From Pseudoips prasinana (lineage: Eukaryota > Arthropoda > Insecta > Lepidoptera > Nolidae): a stretch of 64,000 bases of DNA. This document shows, piece after piece, positions 1-10,300 of this stretch (its first letter is position 1; every line of letters starts with the position of its first letter). Below the pieces are notes generated by a model. That model made no database searches. It saw nothing but the letters and a program-made list of their open reading frames with translations, and was not told the DNA's origin. The translations under genes and the position numbers were made by a program. Location of the stretch: assembly GCA_951640165.1 (NCBI GenBank), contig OX621264.1:1121001-1185000 (forward strand), given 5' to 3'.

Positions 1-357
1 GCTGTATGGCGTCAGCCATCTGATTGGCATAGGAATATCGCCACCCCATTTCAAGTTCCGGCCTCGCGGCTGACACAGACGGCTTGCGGCAGTTGCGGTC
101 ATCCTGCGCAAGCGACGCGCATCTGTCAAGCGTCAACACCCCTGCGCGCGCGCGGACCGGTGGGACTCTCCGATGGGCTCGCTGGATACGGCTTCACGCA
201 GTCATATAGTGATTTTCCACCATCATCGGGCAGTCCGCCCGGACCGTCCACTTAGTATGTAATATAGTTGTTATTTATTACTAACACTAGTTTGTAAGCT
301 CGCAATCATACGAACAAATATGGATGAATCTGAAATAAATGATTATTATTATTATAT
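1..357 (+). mobile_element. 3' end of a non-LTR retrotransposon (LINE), fragment
   Basis: A reading frame ending in GYGFTQSYSDFPPSSGSPPG stops at TAG 253-255. It is followed by an AT-rich trailer that ends in AATAAATGATTATTATTATT, a simple tail typical of a LINE 3' end. The GC-rich coding part and the short 3' UTR look like the end of an ORF2. The 5' part lies outside the window. The clade cannot be assigned from this much sequence. Confidence 0.5.
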
Positions 358-442
358 TTCATCCCTTAAGGGGTGTAGAAGTCGTCCCGAGTGTATAAAT
401 AAATAAAATAAAAAAGGTTTTTATTCATGTAGACTTTAAAAA

Positions 443-937
443 TACATGCATACATACATAGACTTACGCCTGTTTCCCAGAGGGGTAGGCAGAGACAACG
501 GATCTCCATTTGTCACGATCTTTGCACACGTCTTTTGCCTCGATTACTGTCATTATATTCTTCATACATGTTCGCCGGTTTAGGGTACTTCTGACCTGCC
601 CTTTCTTGAGAACGTCTCCGATTTGGTCAGAGAATGTTCGACGAGGTCTTCCCCTTCCGGTAGTTCCATTCAGACAGGCCAGGTATACTTCTTTGGTCTA
701 TCTTCTTTCATTCATCCTTTCTTAATGGCCAAACCATCTCAGCATTCCTTTTTCAATATTTGTGACTACATCCTCTTTCACACCACAACGCTCTCTTACA
801 TCAGTATTTCGAATTCTGTCTTTCAAAGTCACACCACACATACTTCTCAGAGCTCTCATTTCCACTGCATTTATTTTACTTTCATTCTTTTTCTGCCATG
901 CCCAACTTTCACTTCCATACATTAAAGTTGGCATTAA
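443..937 (-). mobile_element. RTE-like LINE 3' end, truncated and decayed
   Basis: Read on the minus strand, this encodes the C-terminal part of an RTE-type reverse transcriptase ([16 protein letters not shown]..., 722..934) and ends in a tgtatgtatgtatg-like tail. The sequence actttaaaaa occurs at both ends (433-442 and 938-947) and is the probable target-site duplication. Sister copies lie at 26085..26580 and 44090..44292. Confidence 0.65.
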
Positions 938-1398
938 ACTTTAAAAAAGCGCTTGTAAATAGTCAGAACATGTTTGTTAAATAAAACGGTTAGTAACCAA
1001 TTATATTAATTAACATAGAAACGATTACATAATTTATTTTTAAGGTTACATACAAAATTCAACACAAAATACTGGACATCCTTGCATACTTTATTTCGCA
1101 GGAAACCAAACATATTCGCCTGATGTCTGTCCATCTACCGGCAAACACATCGCGTTCAGGATGGGCAATCAAGAGGGCGTTTAGCACATCTACTATCTAG
1201 GGTTCGACATACTGGAGTAGCGGTAGTATCATTAATATATAATTAGTTAATTTATAATAATTTCTAGGTACATATAGATATTTATGTACTCGGATTGTGT
1301 GAAAAGATTTACAATAAGATATATTTTATAATAGTAATGATATTTAGCTAGCTTGTATTGAGTTATTGTCAAGGATATCATGTGTAGGTTTATTTTAA

Positions 1399-2347
1399 CC
1401 CTTATTAAAACGCTGGGAGCTATACTTCCCACATCTCAGATTGAAGTAAATCGAGTTTTATTTTTATATGCTTAAACTTAATGCAATGAAATATTTATCT
1501 ACGCAATCTTAACATTTCAGAGATTTTTTTTAATGGCACATGTTTCAGAATATTATTTCATGTCATGGTAAACAAACGTCAAAGTCAGTTGACGTTATTT
1601 TACCGCCGAAAACGACCGTTATTTTTTAGTTTTTTGTGTAGTGCTGAAAAAAAATTAGGTTTGCAGTTTTGAGTTTTAGCTACGTAAACTAGACAATTAT
1701 TACGGTTGCGTGAAACGTAAAGTATGCCCAGAATCTTTCGTTTATACCTTGGTACAGATGATTGAAATTGAGTATCTATGTGGGAAGATATCATCCCAGT
1801 GTTCGTCACTGCATACTACATTCGGAAATTCTATATATAAAATCCGTGTCTAAAAAACCTTGGTATATGCAACTTATTAGTTATATATTCATTACTTAAT
1901 GATCAGATAATTAATATGAATATATTAGAATTTAATGTTATTATTTTGTTTTAGAAAAATGCCACCTTAAAAGATAGGTACCTTACTGAAATGTTGATAG
2001 AAAGCATTTTAGAAGAGGATGATTGGTCCGAGAATGATTCCGATGATGATTTAGTTTACAGTGATTTTATAATAAGTCATAACACGATCTATGTAATTTT
2101 TAGGTTAAAATTTAATTCACAAGTGGAGCCAGGGCAACTAGCTAGTGTTTTAAAATATTGATGTCATACTGGACACTGGGAGCTATAGTTCCCACCTTTC
2201 CAAGTTTTTTACAATAGAGAACAGACGACGGGATATATACTTCCCACCTAAAAAAGGGTATTTCCCCCCCCACTAACCCCTATTTTGTGTGATTTTTTGA
2301 ATTCTACGACCCAAAATTACCTCCACAGGCTCACGTTTGTATAAGGG
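1399..2347 (+). mobile_element. piggyBac-like non-autonomous remnant with TTAA target site
   Basis: The element is bounded by TTAA at 1395-1398 and 2348-2351. Its tips are inverted: CCCTTAT on the left and ATAAGGG on the right. A subterminal motif, tgggagctatacttccca, recurs near both ends (about 1413, 2166 and 2230). Near 1960-2070 a short acidic stretch reads EEDDWSENDSDDDLVYSD, resembling the acidic N-terminus of piggyBac transposases, but there is no intact transposase. TTAA duplication is diagnostic of the piggyBac superfamily; the assignment is otherwise inference. Confidence 0.6.
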
Positions 2348-2715
2348 TTAAATTTTAGCTAGGTATATTTTTTACTACATATTGTCGGAATGGTTCTGTC
2401 TGTATTAAGGTACGAATTATTATGGCGGACCTTGTGTTTATAACGACGGTCGCGCTTTAATGCCACCGGATCCATGTATACCTCCCAGAGTACGGGCAGC
2501 AGCGTCTCTCTGTGTACTATGCTCGTCACAATGCCATCCTCAACCCGTCTGCCAAGCTTATGGCATATCCCTCCAAACAATGGAGACAGCTCCTTTGTGG
2601 AAATCTTTTTTGGGGAGGCATTAGTCTAGCAGTGGACTTCATTCGGCTGAGAAGAATTTTAAGTCAGTGATCGCGTCTTGGATTTGAACTCTAGACCATT
2701 GATTAAATAAATAAA

Positions 2716-3118
2716 TAAAATGGTTTTTATTCACGTAGACTTTAAAAAAGCGCTTGTAAATAGTCAGAATATGTTTGTAGTAATATAGCTGTATACATTA
2801 TTATTTCTAGTTACATAGATATTTAGGTACACATTGTATGAAAATATTTATAAAATTTATTTTATTATAGCAATGATATTTAGCTAGCTCGTATCAAGTT
2901 GTCAAGAGATCATGTTTAATTATCTAGTTTAAGTCTAATATTTTTACTACATATTGTGAATGGTTCTGTCTAAATTAAGGTATTATTATTATGACGGACC
3001 TTGTGTTAATAACGACGGTCGCGCTTTAATGCTACCACCGGATCCAATGCGACCCAACTGAGAAGACCCAGCGAAACAAACTCAGTGGATTCTTCAACGA
3101 TCTATCCACTAGGCTATC
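2716..3118 (-). repeat. Dispersed repeat family E, uninterrupted copy
   Basis: It shares the blocks at 2720-2760 (tttttattcacgtagactt), 2930-3000 and gacggtcgcgctttaatgc with the interrupted copy upstream. It also matches the reverse copies near 48.4-48.7 kb and 52 kb. No coding potential remains. Confidence 0.55.
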
Positions 3119-5142
3119 GGAAATGATATATGTCATATTTTAGTTTTCTCTTATCATGTCAGCCGAAGGACGTCCACGGGTGTACAGAGCCTCAGATGAG
3201 AATGGGAAGATACAGTACCCGGCGATAAATATTGCACATCGGCCTTTGGAGGGAGACGGTCGGCTGATTTCGGCTTCGTAGAGCGTTATCTCTGTCGCGC
3301 ACTACCTATGTGACGTTTTGTCAGTCGTTGTTCAAGTGCGATAGAATGCGGTCGCGTCCAGTTCAAAATATATATATAGAGTTGTTAACACCCCCAAATT
3401 TAAATAATTTAAAGTTGTACTGAAATGAAATGAAATGAAATATTTATTCAGCACTTGGGTATTAACATACACTTGTACTTGTCAAGGTCACAATGCAGTA
3501 CACATAAACAAAGTGGATAGTAAAAAGTTACAAAAAGAAAATTATTAATCTGTCAGTCCGTGCGGTTTGTTTTATCGCATATATTTTCTGAAATCCTTAA
3601 ATAAATAACAATGTACTAATCTATTATTTTGAAATTTAGTTCTACTATATTAAAATTAAAGAATTGAAGACGAAATTCTAAGTGAGGGTGTGATCACATG
3701 CACGGGATCACCGATCACGCATTAATGGGCCAAAGCGATCCTCGCCGCTGAGGAACCTACCCTAGCTAGCCTGCGGCTTTCTCTAGCTGCCTAGGTGGAC
3801 GACCCGGAGAAGAAAGCCACAAAGAAACTCCGGGCTTGCTTTTTTCGTCTTCTTTTGCTTTCAGTTTACGATTTTTATTTTTTAAATGTCATGTATTTTA
3901 CTTACATTGTGATTGGTTGTTATGTAGGCTAATGCACGCACAGAACCGTTGACATTCAGTGAATCATAATAAAATAAATAAGCAATAGCATTCAATTTCA
4001 CTCAAGCACTTAGAATATCCTCTTGCTAGACGAAAAAACGGTGGGTGCATCCGCGTACATTTACAAAATTAACAAGTCAAACGAAGTCTACCAGAGGCGA
4101 AAAAGAAAAAAAATGAGTACCCCAACAGCAGTTCGACCAGTTACCGCAAGCAGCACCCGTTCACGAGTATGACGTGTGGGCCAGCCATCGCCTCCCTCGC
4201 CATATTAGAGGGAAGGAAACGACCCGACCCACAACGCCACCGCAAGCATTAACAGACAATGTGAGCATGACGAGCTTACAAAGGGGAGTTCATATTGAAG
4301 TCTTAACAGCCTTCGGCCGAACAGCGTTTGACATGTTCAAGATAATACACATTTGTTTTAATAATAGGTCTAAAAATCTATAAAGTTAAATTATTACAGC
4401 ATTATTTCTATAGTCGATTGAGAAACATATACATGTATATCCTTAACATAACACTAAGATGTTGCTCTTGTTTAACCAAGCGACCAAGCGTTTTTGTCGC
4501 TTAAATAATCATTTAGAGTGTAATAGGCCTTTTTCATTAAAATATTCTTGATCTCTGATTTAAATTTAGCATAGGACAGTTCCTGAAGATTTGTGGGTAT
4601 TTTGTTATAAATTCGGATACTCAGTCCGACAAAAGAACAATGAACCTTTTGTAAACGATGGGATTCTGCATACTATGGCATCTTTCGGAAAAAGAGGGAA
4701 ACCTTTACGTAATTGAGAATTAGAATTATTTTTATTACAATGTCTCACTTTAACAATAGGTACAATGATGTTTATTATGTACACTACAGCTGTAATTTTC
4801 CAAAGTACTTAAATACGTAAACATAATGTTAACATGGTGTATTTTGTACAAAGAATAAAAAGAATTATTAAAAGAAGCAAATTAAAATTGTTTTAACAGC
4901 TCCTAATAGATACCGGACTGTTTGTATTTCGTGCGACAGAGATAACGCTCTACGGGGCCGGGGTTGGCCGATTGTCTCTTTCCAAATGTCGATGTGCAAT
5001 ATTTATCGCCGGGTACTGTATGTTATTCGGTAGGTTACCGCCCCCCACCCCTCCTGCAAGATGTGAGTATCATAGTCTTTATAGTATGTTTTTATATCAC
5101 TATCATAACACTCCGTGACGGCGATAAGAAATTTATACAGGG
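3119..5142. other. Intergenic region with unassigned repeat debris
   Basis: No convincing gene is seen. A fragment near 3150-3190 matches the widespread lepidopteran LINE motif around tcagccgaaggacgtccac. A short tandem gaaatgaaat run lies at 3420-3440. A GC-richer segment at 4080-4340 has short open frames but no recognisable domain. The block at 4490-4870 looks like decayed LINE 3' sequence. Confidence 0.35.
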
Positions 5143-5640
5143 TTACTTATAAAACACCAACAACCTCGCAGCACTTAATGCTGGCACCATAAGCAACAAC
5201 TTTTGTTCTACGAGTTCGGACATAACTCAATAAATATATAGGGTTACTTGTAAAACACCAACAACCTCGCAGCACTCGATAGCTAACACCATAAGCAACA
5301 ACTTTTGTTCTACGAGTTCGGACATAACTCAATAAATATATAGGGTTACTTGTAAAACACCAACAACCTCGCAGCACTAGATAGCTAACACCTTAAGCAA
5401 CAACTTTTGTTCTACGAGTTCGGACATAACTCAATAAATATATAGGGTTACTTGTAAAACACCAACAACCTCGCAGCACTAGATAGCTAACACCATAAGC
5501 AACAACTTTTGTTCTACGAGTTCGGACATAACTCAATAAATATATAGGGTTACTTGTAAAACACCAACAACCTCGCAGCACTAGATAGCTAATACCATAA
5601 GCAACAACTTTTGTTCTACAAGTTCGGACATAACTCAATA
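5143..5640. repeat. 102-bp tandem repeat, about five copies
   Basis: The unit starts gggttacttgtaaaacacc, includes aacctcgcagcactagatag, and ends caataaatatata. It repeats with a 102-bp period, so both strands stay open as spurious frames. Single-copy relatives of about 75 bp occur inverted at 6122..6205 and direct at 21505..21590, so a dispersed element seems to have been tandemly amplified here. Confidence 0.85.
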
Positions 5641-6121
5641 CATGTGAAAATAAAATTAAAAGTTTTTTTGTTGTACTGTCGTGACATATGTAGGTCTATG
5701 TTTCAATCTAAACAAAAGGCCGTCACATGAACGACGTTAAATAGCGCGTGTGCGCTTCTTTGCAATGCGCGTAGAGTTATTAATATTCAAGCGGGAAATT
5801 AAGTTTATTTTTATTTTGTATGGAATGGACGCTGATGGGGCTGCGGCGATTCTGTAGTGCATCAGGGATGTTTGCTGAGCATCGCGTAGATTGTTTCTAC
5901 GCTTCGATGCGTAAGAGGTGCGCAGAATACGTGGCAGCACCAACAGCATCCTTCGCATGCTCGCTAGTCGGCTAGACTGTATTTACGTCAATCATTGCTG
6001 CGCCATATCGCATGGAATGACGCAGCAATGAATGGTAAATTTGTTACATATTTTAAAATACATATTACTAACACTAGTTTATAAGAAAGTTGTTACTTAC
6101 TTATTGGACACTAATCATCAA
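5641..6121. other. Spacer between inverted copies of the 102-bp repeat family
   Basis: No gene or domain is recognised. The segment lies between the direct tandem array on the left and an inverted monomer on the right, so the whole 5.1-6.2 kb block could be one larger inverted-repeat element. Confidence 0.3.
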
Positions 6122-6205
6122 AAGGTATAGAACAAAAGTTGTTGCTTATGGGGCTAGCTATCTAGTCCTGCGAGGTTGTTGGTGTTTTACTAGTAACCCA
6201 GTATA
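6122..6205 (-). repeat. Inverted monomer of the 102-bp repeat family
   Basis: The reverse complement of the array unit is seen here: agaacaaaagttgttgctta, then ctatctagtcctgcgaggtt, then ggtgttttactagtaaccc. Confidence 0.7.
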
Positions 6206-6539
6206 TGTAAAGTCTAAGGGTGGCTAATCTACAAGAAATCAAACAGCGTATAGTATTGAGTAGTAATTTATTTTTAATAATTATTAATAGATAATACTAT
6301 AATAACTTAGTTCTAAGCGTGTGACTTTACTTTCATACATTCTAACAGTCTTAGAACATACAAAAATATATATAATTGGAAACTCTTTCCCAACTTATAT
6401 AAAGACAAGTGTAGTGGTAGTTGGCTAGGCGGATCCAGCACCTCAAACTGCTTTATTTTAGTAACAATATAATCAAGCAATACCGTGTGTAGTTCTAGAT
6501 TCTTCTATATAAAAACGACTGTCAAAATGCAAGTAAGAG

Positions 6540-6960
6540 TAATAAGGCGAGTTTAGTGTAGCGATGACATATGAACACACATGCACATGTAGCCATATGA
6601 ACATGTGGCCATATGGACATGTAAAACATGTAGACATTCAACATGTAGATATATAGTAAACATGTAGCCATATAAACATGGAGACATGCGAACATGTCAG
6701 CCATATAAACATATTGTAGCCATATGAACATGTAGATAAAAACATGTAGACATATGAACATGTTGACATAAACATGTAGCCATGTGAACATGTAGATAAA
6801 AACATGTAGACATATGAACATGTTGACATAAATATGTAGCCATGTGAACATGTAGACATATGAACATATTGTAGCCATATGAACACGTAGATATATGATC
6901 ATGTTCTAGTCATATGAACATGTAGCCATATAAACATATTGTAGCCATATGAACATGTGT
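6540..6960. repeat. Degenerate minisatellite rich in CATATG and ACATGT palindromes
   Basis: A region of about 420 bp is made of variants of a 15-16-bp motif such as acatgtagccatatga and acatgtagacatatga. Longer blocks, for example 6722-6785 and 6790-6850, are themselves repeated. Both core hexamers are self-complementary, so single strands could fold extensively. The open minus-strand frames rich in MFI, CS and H are by-products of the repeat. Confidence 0.85.
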
Positions 6961-7211
6961 GCATTACGACGTTATATTAAAAATACGCAAAACCATTTAG
7001 ATTCTTAAGAATCTTTAAAAAAATATGTAGTTTTTGGTATTATTTTGCGACTATGTCCGTTGACTGAGATAATTTGTCCATTATCTACAGTCCAATTTGA
7101 CATTTCTATTAATTTCTTTCTTAACATGTTTAGACAAGCTTGTTAAATGGTTTGCGTTGTTTTCATTACACGTCGTAGGTATGTAGTGGCGTGTGACCCC
7201 GTGTGCGCGAC

Positions 7212-7313
7212 TCAGCCCATGCGCGGGCGGCCCATGCCCCGGCCGGCAGGCATGCCCGCCATCGGCATGTCTCCTGCTTTCGCGTTCTTTATCGTCTCGT
7301 CCACGGAGAGGAT
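7212..7313 (-). CDS. CCT7: CCT7 exon 13 (C-terminus)
   Basis: It encodes [17 protein letters not shown] and then the Gly/Met/Arg-rich tail ending RPRMG, with TGA at 7214-7212. The acceptor is ttgttcgcag, phase 0. SVDETIKN is the conserved CCT7 ending of the equatorial domain. No canonical AATAAA was found in the ~200 nt downstream. Confidence 0.95.
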   Translation of the reverse strand: MLSVDETIKNAKAGDMPMAGMPAGRGMGRPRMG

Positions 7314-10300
7314 CTGCGAACAAACAAATAAGATTTAATATCAGTTTAATAGGGAATTACATATATACCTAATTATTATAACTGTGCCTAGTTATAATAA
7401 TTAGGTAATTTTCTACCCTACGTTAAGCTTTCGGTCCCGGTTCTAACCAATACACAGTCTACAGATGAGTGACCGCCAGAGTGGTTTTATTTCTAAGCGG
7501 CTACGTACTATAAAGGTTATGTTAAGCCGTCGGTCCCGGTGTTAACCAATAGGCTACAGTCGTTAAGCCATGTCAGAGGCCTACTGGGTGGTTTGAACTC
7601 TGACACTAGGGTAGTGAAAGGCCCAGTAGGCTACTGACTTGGCTTAACGACTGTCTCCTATTGGCTACAACCGGGACCGACAGCTTAACAGACCCTTCAT
7701 AGCACGGAGCCGCTTAGAAATAAAACCACTCTGGTGTTCCATCTATGGACTGACGCGAGACCTTCCCGATCACATACGGATCAATAAGCGCATCTGGCTA
7801 CGAGCGCCTCAGGAGAGAATAGAGAGTGCACCACGTTAGTCCCCCAAATTGGTACTGGGTTGGAGCACTACTGGTAACGGCCTCATATAGTTGTAAATCT
7901 TCAAAAAGATCAGAAATTGGATCCGTTAGTTTATAATCATTGGCCAATAATAATGATAATCTCCTCCTGGTTGATTGTCGGCCACGGTGGCCAGTCGCAA
8001 TGGAGACTAACCATCTGCGCTGAGCATATAGTGCACGAGTATATGCGAAAAGAAGGGCTCTTTCTATTCCATCACTCTGGTGATCCTATTGGCCGACTAG
8101 CGACACGAACGGAACGACGGTCGGGTACAAGACCGACGGCTTTACGTGCTCTCGGAGGCACGCCGCACACCGTGCGTTGGGCCAATTCAAGATACAAGTG
8201 GGTTGTTAAATCACCCGCAATATATATTTATGTCGCTATTGGCTAAAAACATATACAACCATTGATCATTATGACTCCTGGCAAAAAACAAGCCCAAAGT
8301 AAATGGTGTTTCGAGCCGGATTTATACAGCGACCTATAGAATATATCTATATAAATCTAAATGGCTAGTCTGCACGTGTGCGCAGCGGCTAAAACAGTCG
8401 CTTCGCCTGTTGGAGTCGCGGGTTCGAGTGCCGCGCCGGATAACTATTTGTGGGTCACACAAATAGTTGTCGCGGGACTAGATAGACTAAATAGTTGTTC
8501 TCAGTCTGGATGTAATTTGTGTCCGTCTATTATATGTTTGTAAAGTACTCCACGACACAGGGATTAGATTTAGTGCGGGCGTTGTCTTTTAAAAAAGAAT
8601 ACAAAAGTGGGTTGTTAAATCACCCGCAATATAGAGATTTATATCGCTAGTCGCTTTGTTGGTCGATACGACTACCGCTATAAAAAAAATATATCTACAA
8701 CCTTTTATTTATAACACTCCTGTCAAAAATCAAACCCAAAGTTAATGGTCTTTCGAGCCGGATTTATATAGCGACGTGTAGAAATCTGGTCTTTGCTAAA
8801 TCATGATGGTTTTGTCTCTGTAGAGCAATAGGAGTATAGTGGTTACCTGTGCAGCAGCTTCGCAGGCTGCGGTTATGGCGTTGATCTTAACGACTGCAGG
8901 CTCCCACACGCAGCTCGCGTAGTTGTCCCCGATGTCTTCCTTCTGGATGTCGATGCCGTACCACACCTCGCCTGGAAAAGACACATACAACCATTAATAA
9001 TGATAACATAATTATAATCGCTAGCGAGACGCTCACCGATCCGTAAATAATCACTTACTTTATTGCAAAACTAGCTGTGCCCCGCGGTTTTACCCGCGTT
9101 AAACTTTATAAATTATCACAGCTCCTCCCCCGTAGGTGACAGCGTGATAATATGTAGCCTATATGTTGACCCGGCCTCTTAGTAATATTCATGCAAAATT
9201 TTAAGTAAATACATGCAGTACTTTTTGAGTTTAGCCCGGACATACATACAGACAAAAATTCTAAAAACTATATTTTTGGCTTCGATATCGATTGCAGATC
9301 ACGCCCCCAGGTATCCTTTAAAATAAATTCAGTATAGACACTTGCCTTTCCTACGATTTTATTTTATGTATAGACTAGCTGTGCCCCGCGGTTTTACCCG
9401 CGTTAAATTTTATAAATTATACCAGCTCCTCCCTCGTAGGTGATAGCGTGATAATATGTAGCCTATATGTTGACCCGACCTCTTACTAATATTCATGCAT
9501 CCATGAAGTACTTTTTGAGTTTAGCCCGGACATATATACAGACAAAAATTCTAAAAGCTATATTTTTGGCTTCAATATCGATTGCAGATCACGCCCCCAG
9601 GTATACTTTTAAAAAAAATTCAGTGTTTAAAAAAAGTACAATTTGGCCTTCCCTACGATTTTATTATATGTATAGACAGTAGGCCTCATATATCGTGATC
9701 TCCTCAAACTCATTCGGAAATTGGATCCGTGTTTATAATCATTGGCCAAACTAATATAACTATTCCATCGCCTAAATAGAATCTTAATACATAAGATCAT
9801 CATCGTCGCTCACAGCCAGGGGCTCAACCGGCTAAGTCGCCGAACATCGATTTCTTAAATGGCGTTCAAATAAATAAAAGTTAAAAATGACTTAATCAAT
9901 CGTTAAATCGGCTTCAACGTTGACAATCGATTCCGGACTATTTATGACGACACATGTGCTCATGTAAGCCGATTTAACGATTGATTAAGTCATTTTTAAC
10001 CTTTATTTATTTGAACGCCAATCCCTATCCCGATGTTCGGCGACTTAGCCGGTAGAGCCCCTGATGCTCTCACCGGTCCGTTAATTATTCGCGAGGTTAA
10101 GCAACTAGGCTCCAGTCAGTCCATAGATGGATGACCGCCAAAGTGGATGTCTGAGCGCACTTAAAGCTGTCGGTCCCGGTTCTAGCCATTAGGCAACTAT
10201 TGTTAAGCCATGTCAGAGGCCTACTGGGCGGCTTGAACAACTCTGACACTAGAGTAACCACTGGCTATACGATAAGTAAGTAAGTAATCGCTAGTCTTCG

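Larger units (their letters stand above)
395..2480 (-). repeat. Dispersed repeat family E (LINE/SINE 3' end), interrupted by two younger insertions
   Basis: The pieces 395..442, 938..1398 and 2348..2480 together match the uninterrupted copy at 2716..3118 and the reverse copies at 48372..48760 and 51962..52228. Shared blocks include the tttttattcatgtagacttt start and the block around ttactacatattgt. The copy is split by an RTE-like 3' end (443..937) and a piggyBac-like element (1399..2347). Confidence 0.6.

Noticed and set aside
4174..4383. 69-codon plus frame in a GC-richer intergenic patch
   Set aside because: No recognisable domain, no splice context, and surrounded by repeat debris; kept only as part of the intergenic description.
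6522..6902. Open minus-strand frames in the CATATG minisatellite that look like a Met/Cys/Phe-rich peptide
   Set aside because: Pure low-complexity translation of the repeat in two overlapping frames, with no domain or start context.
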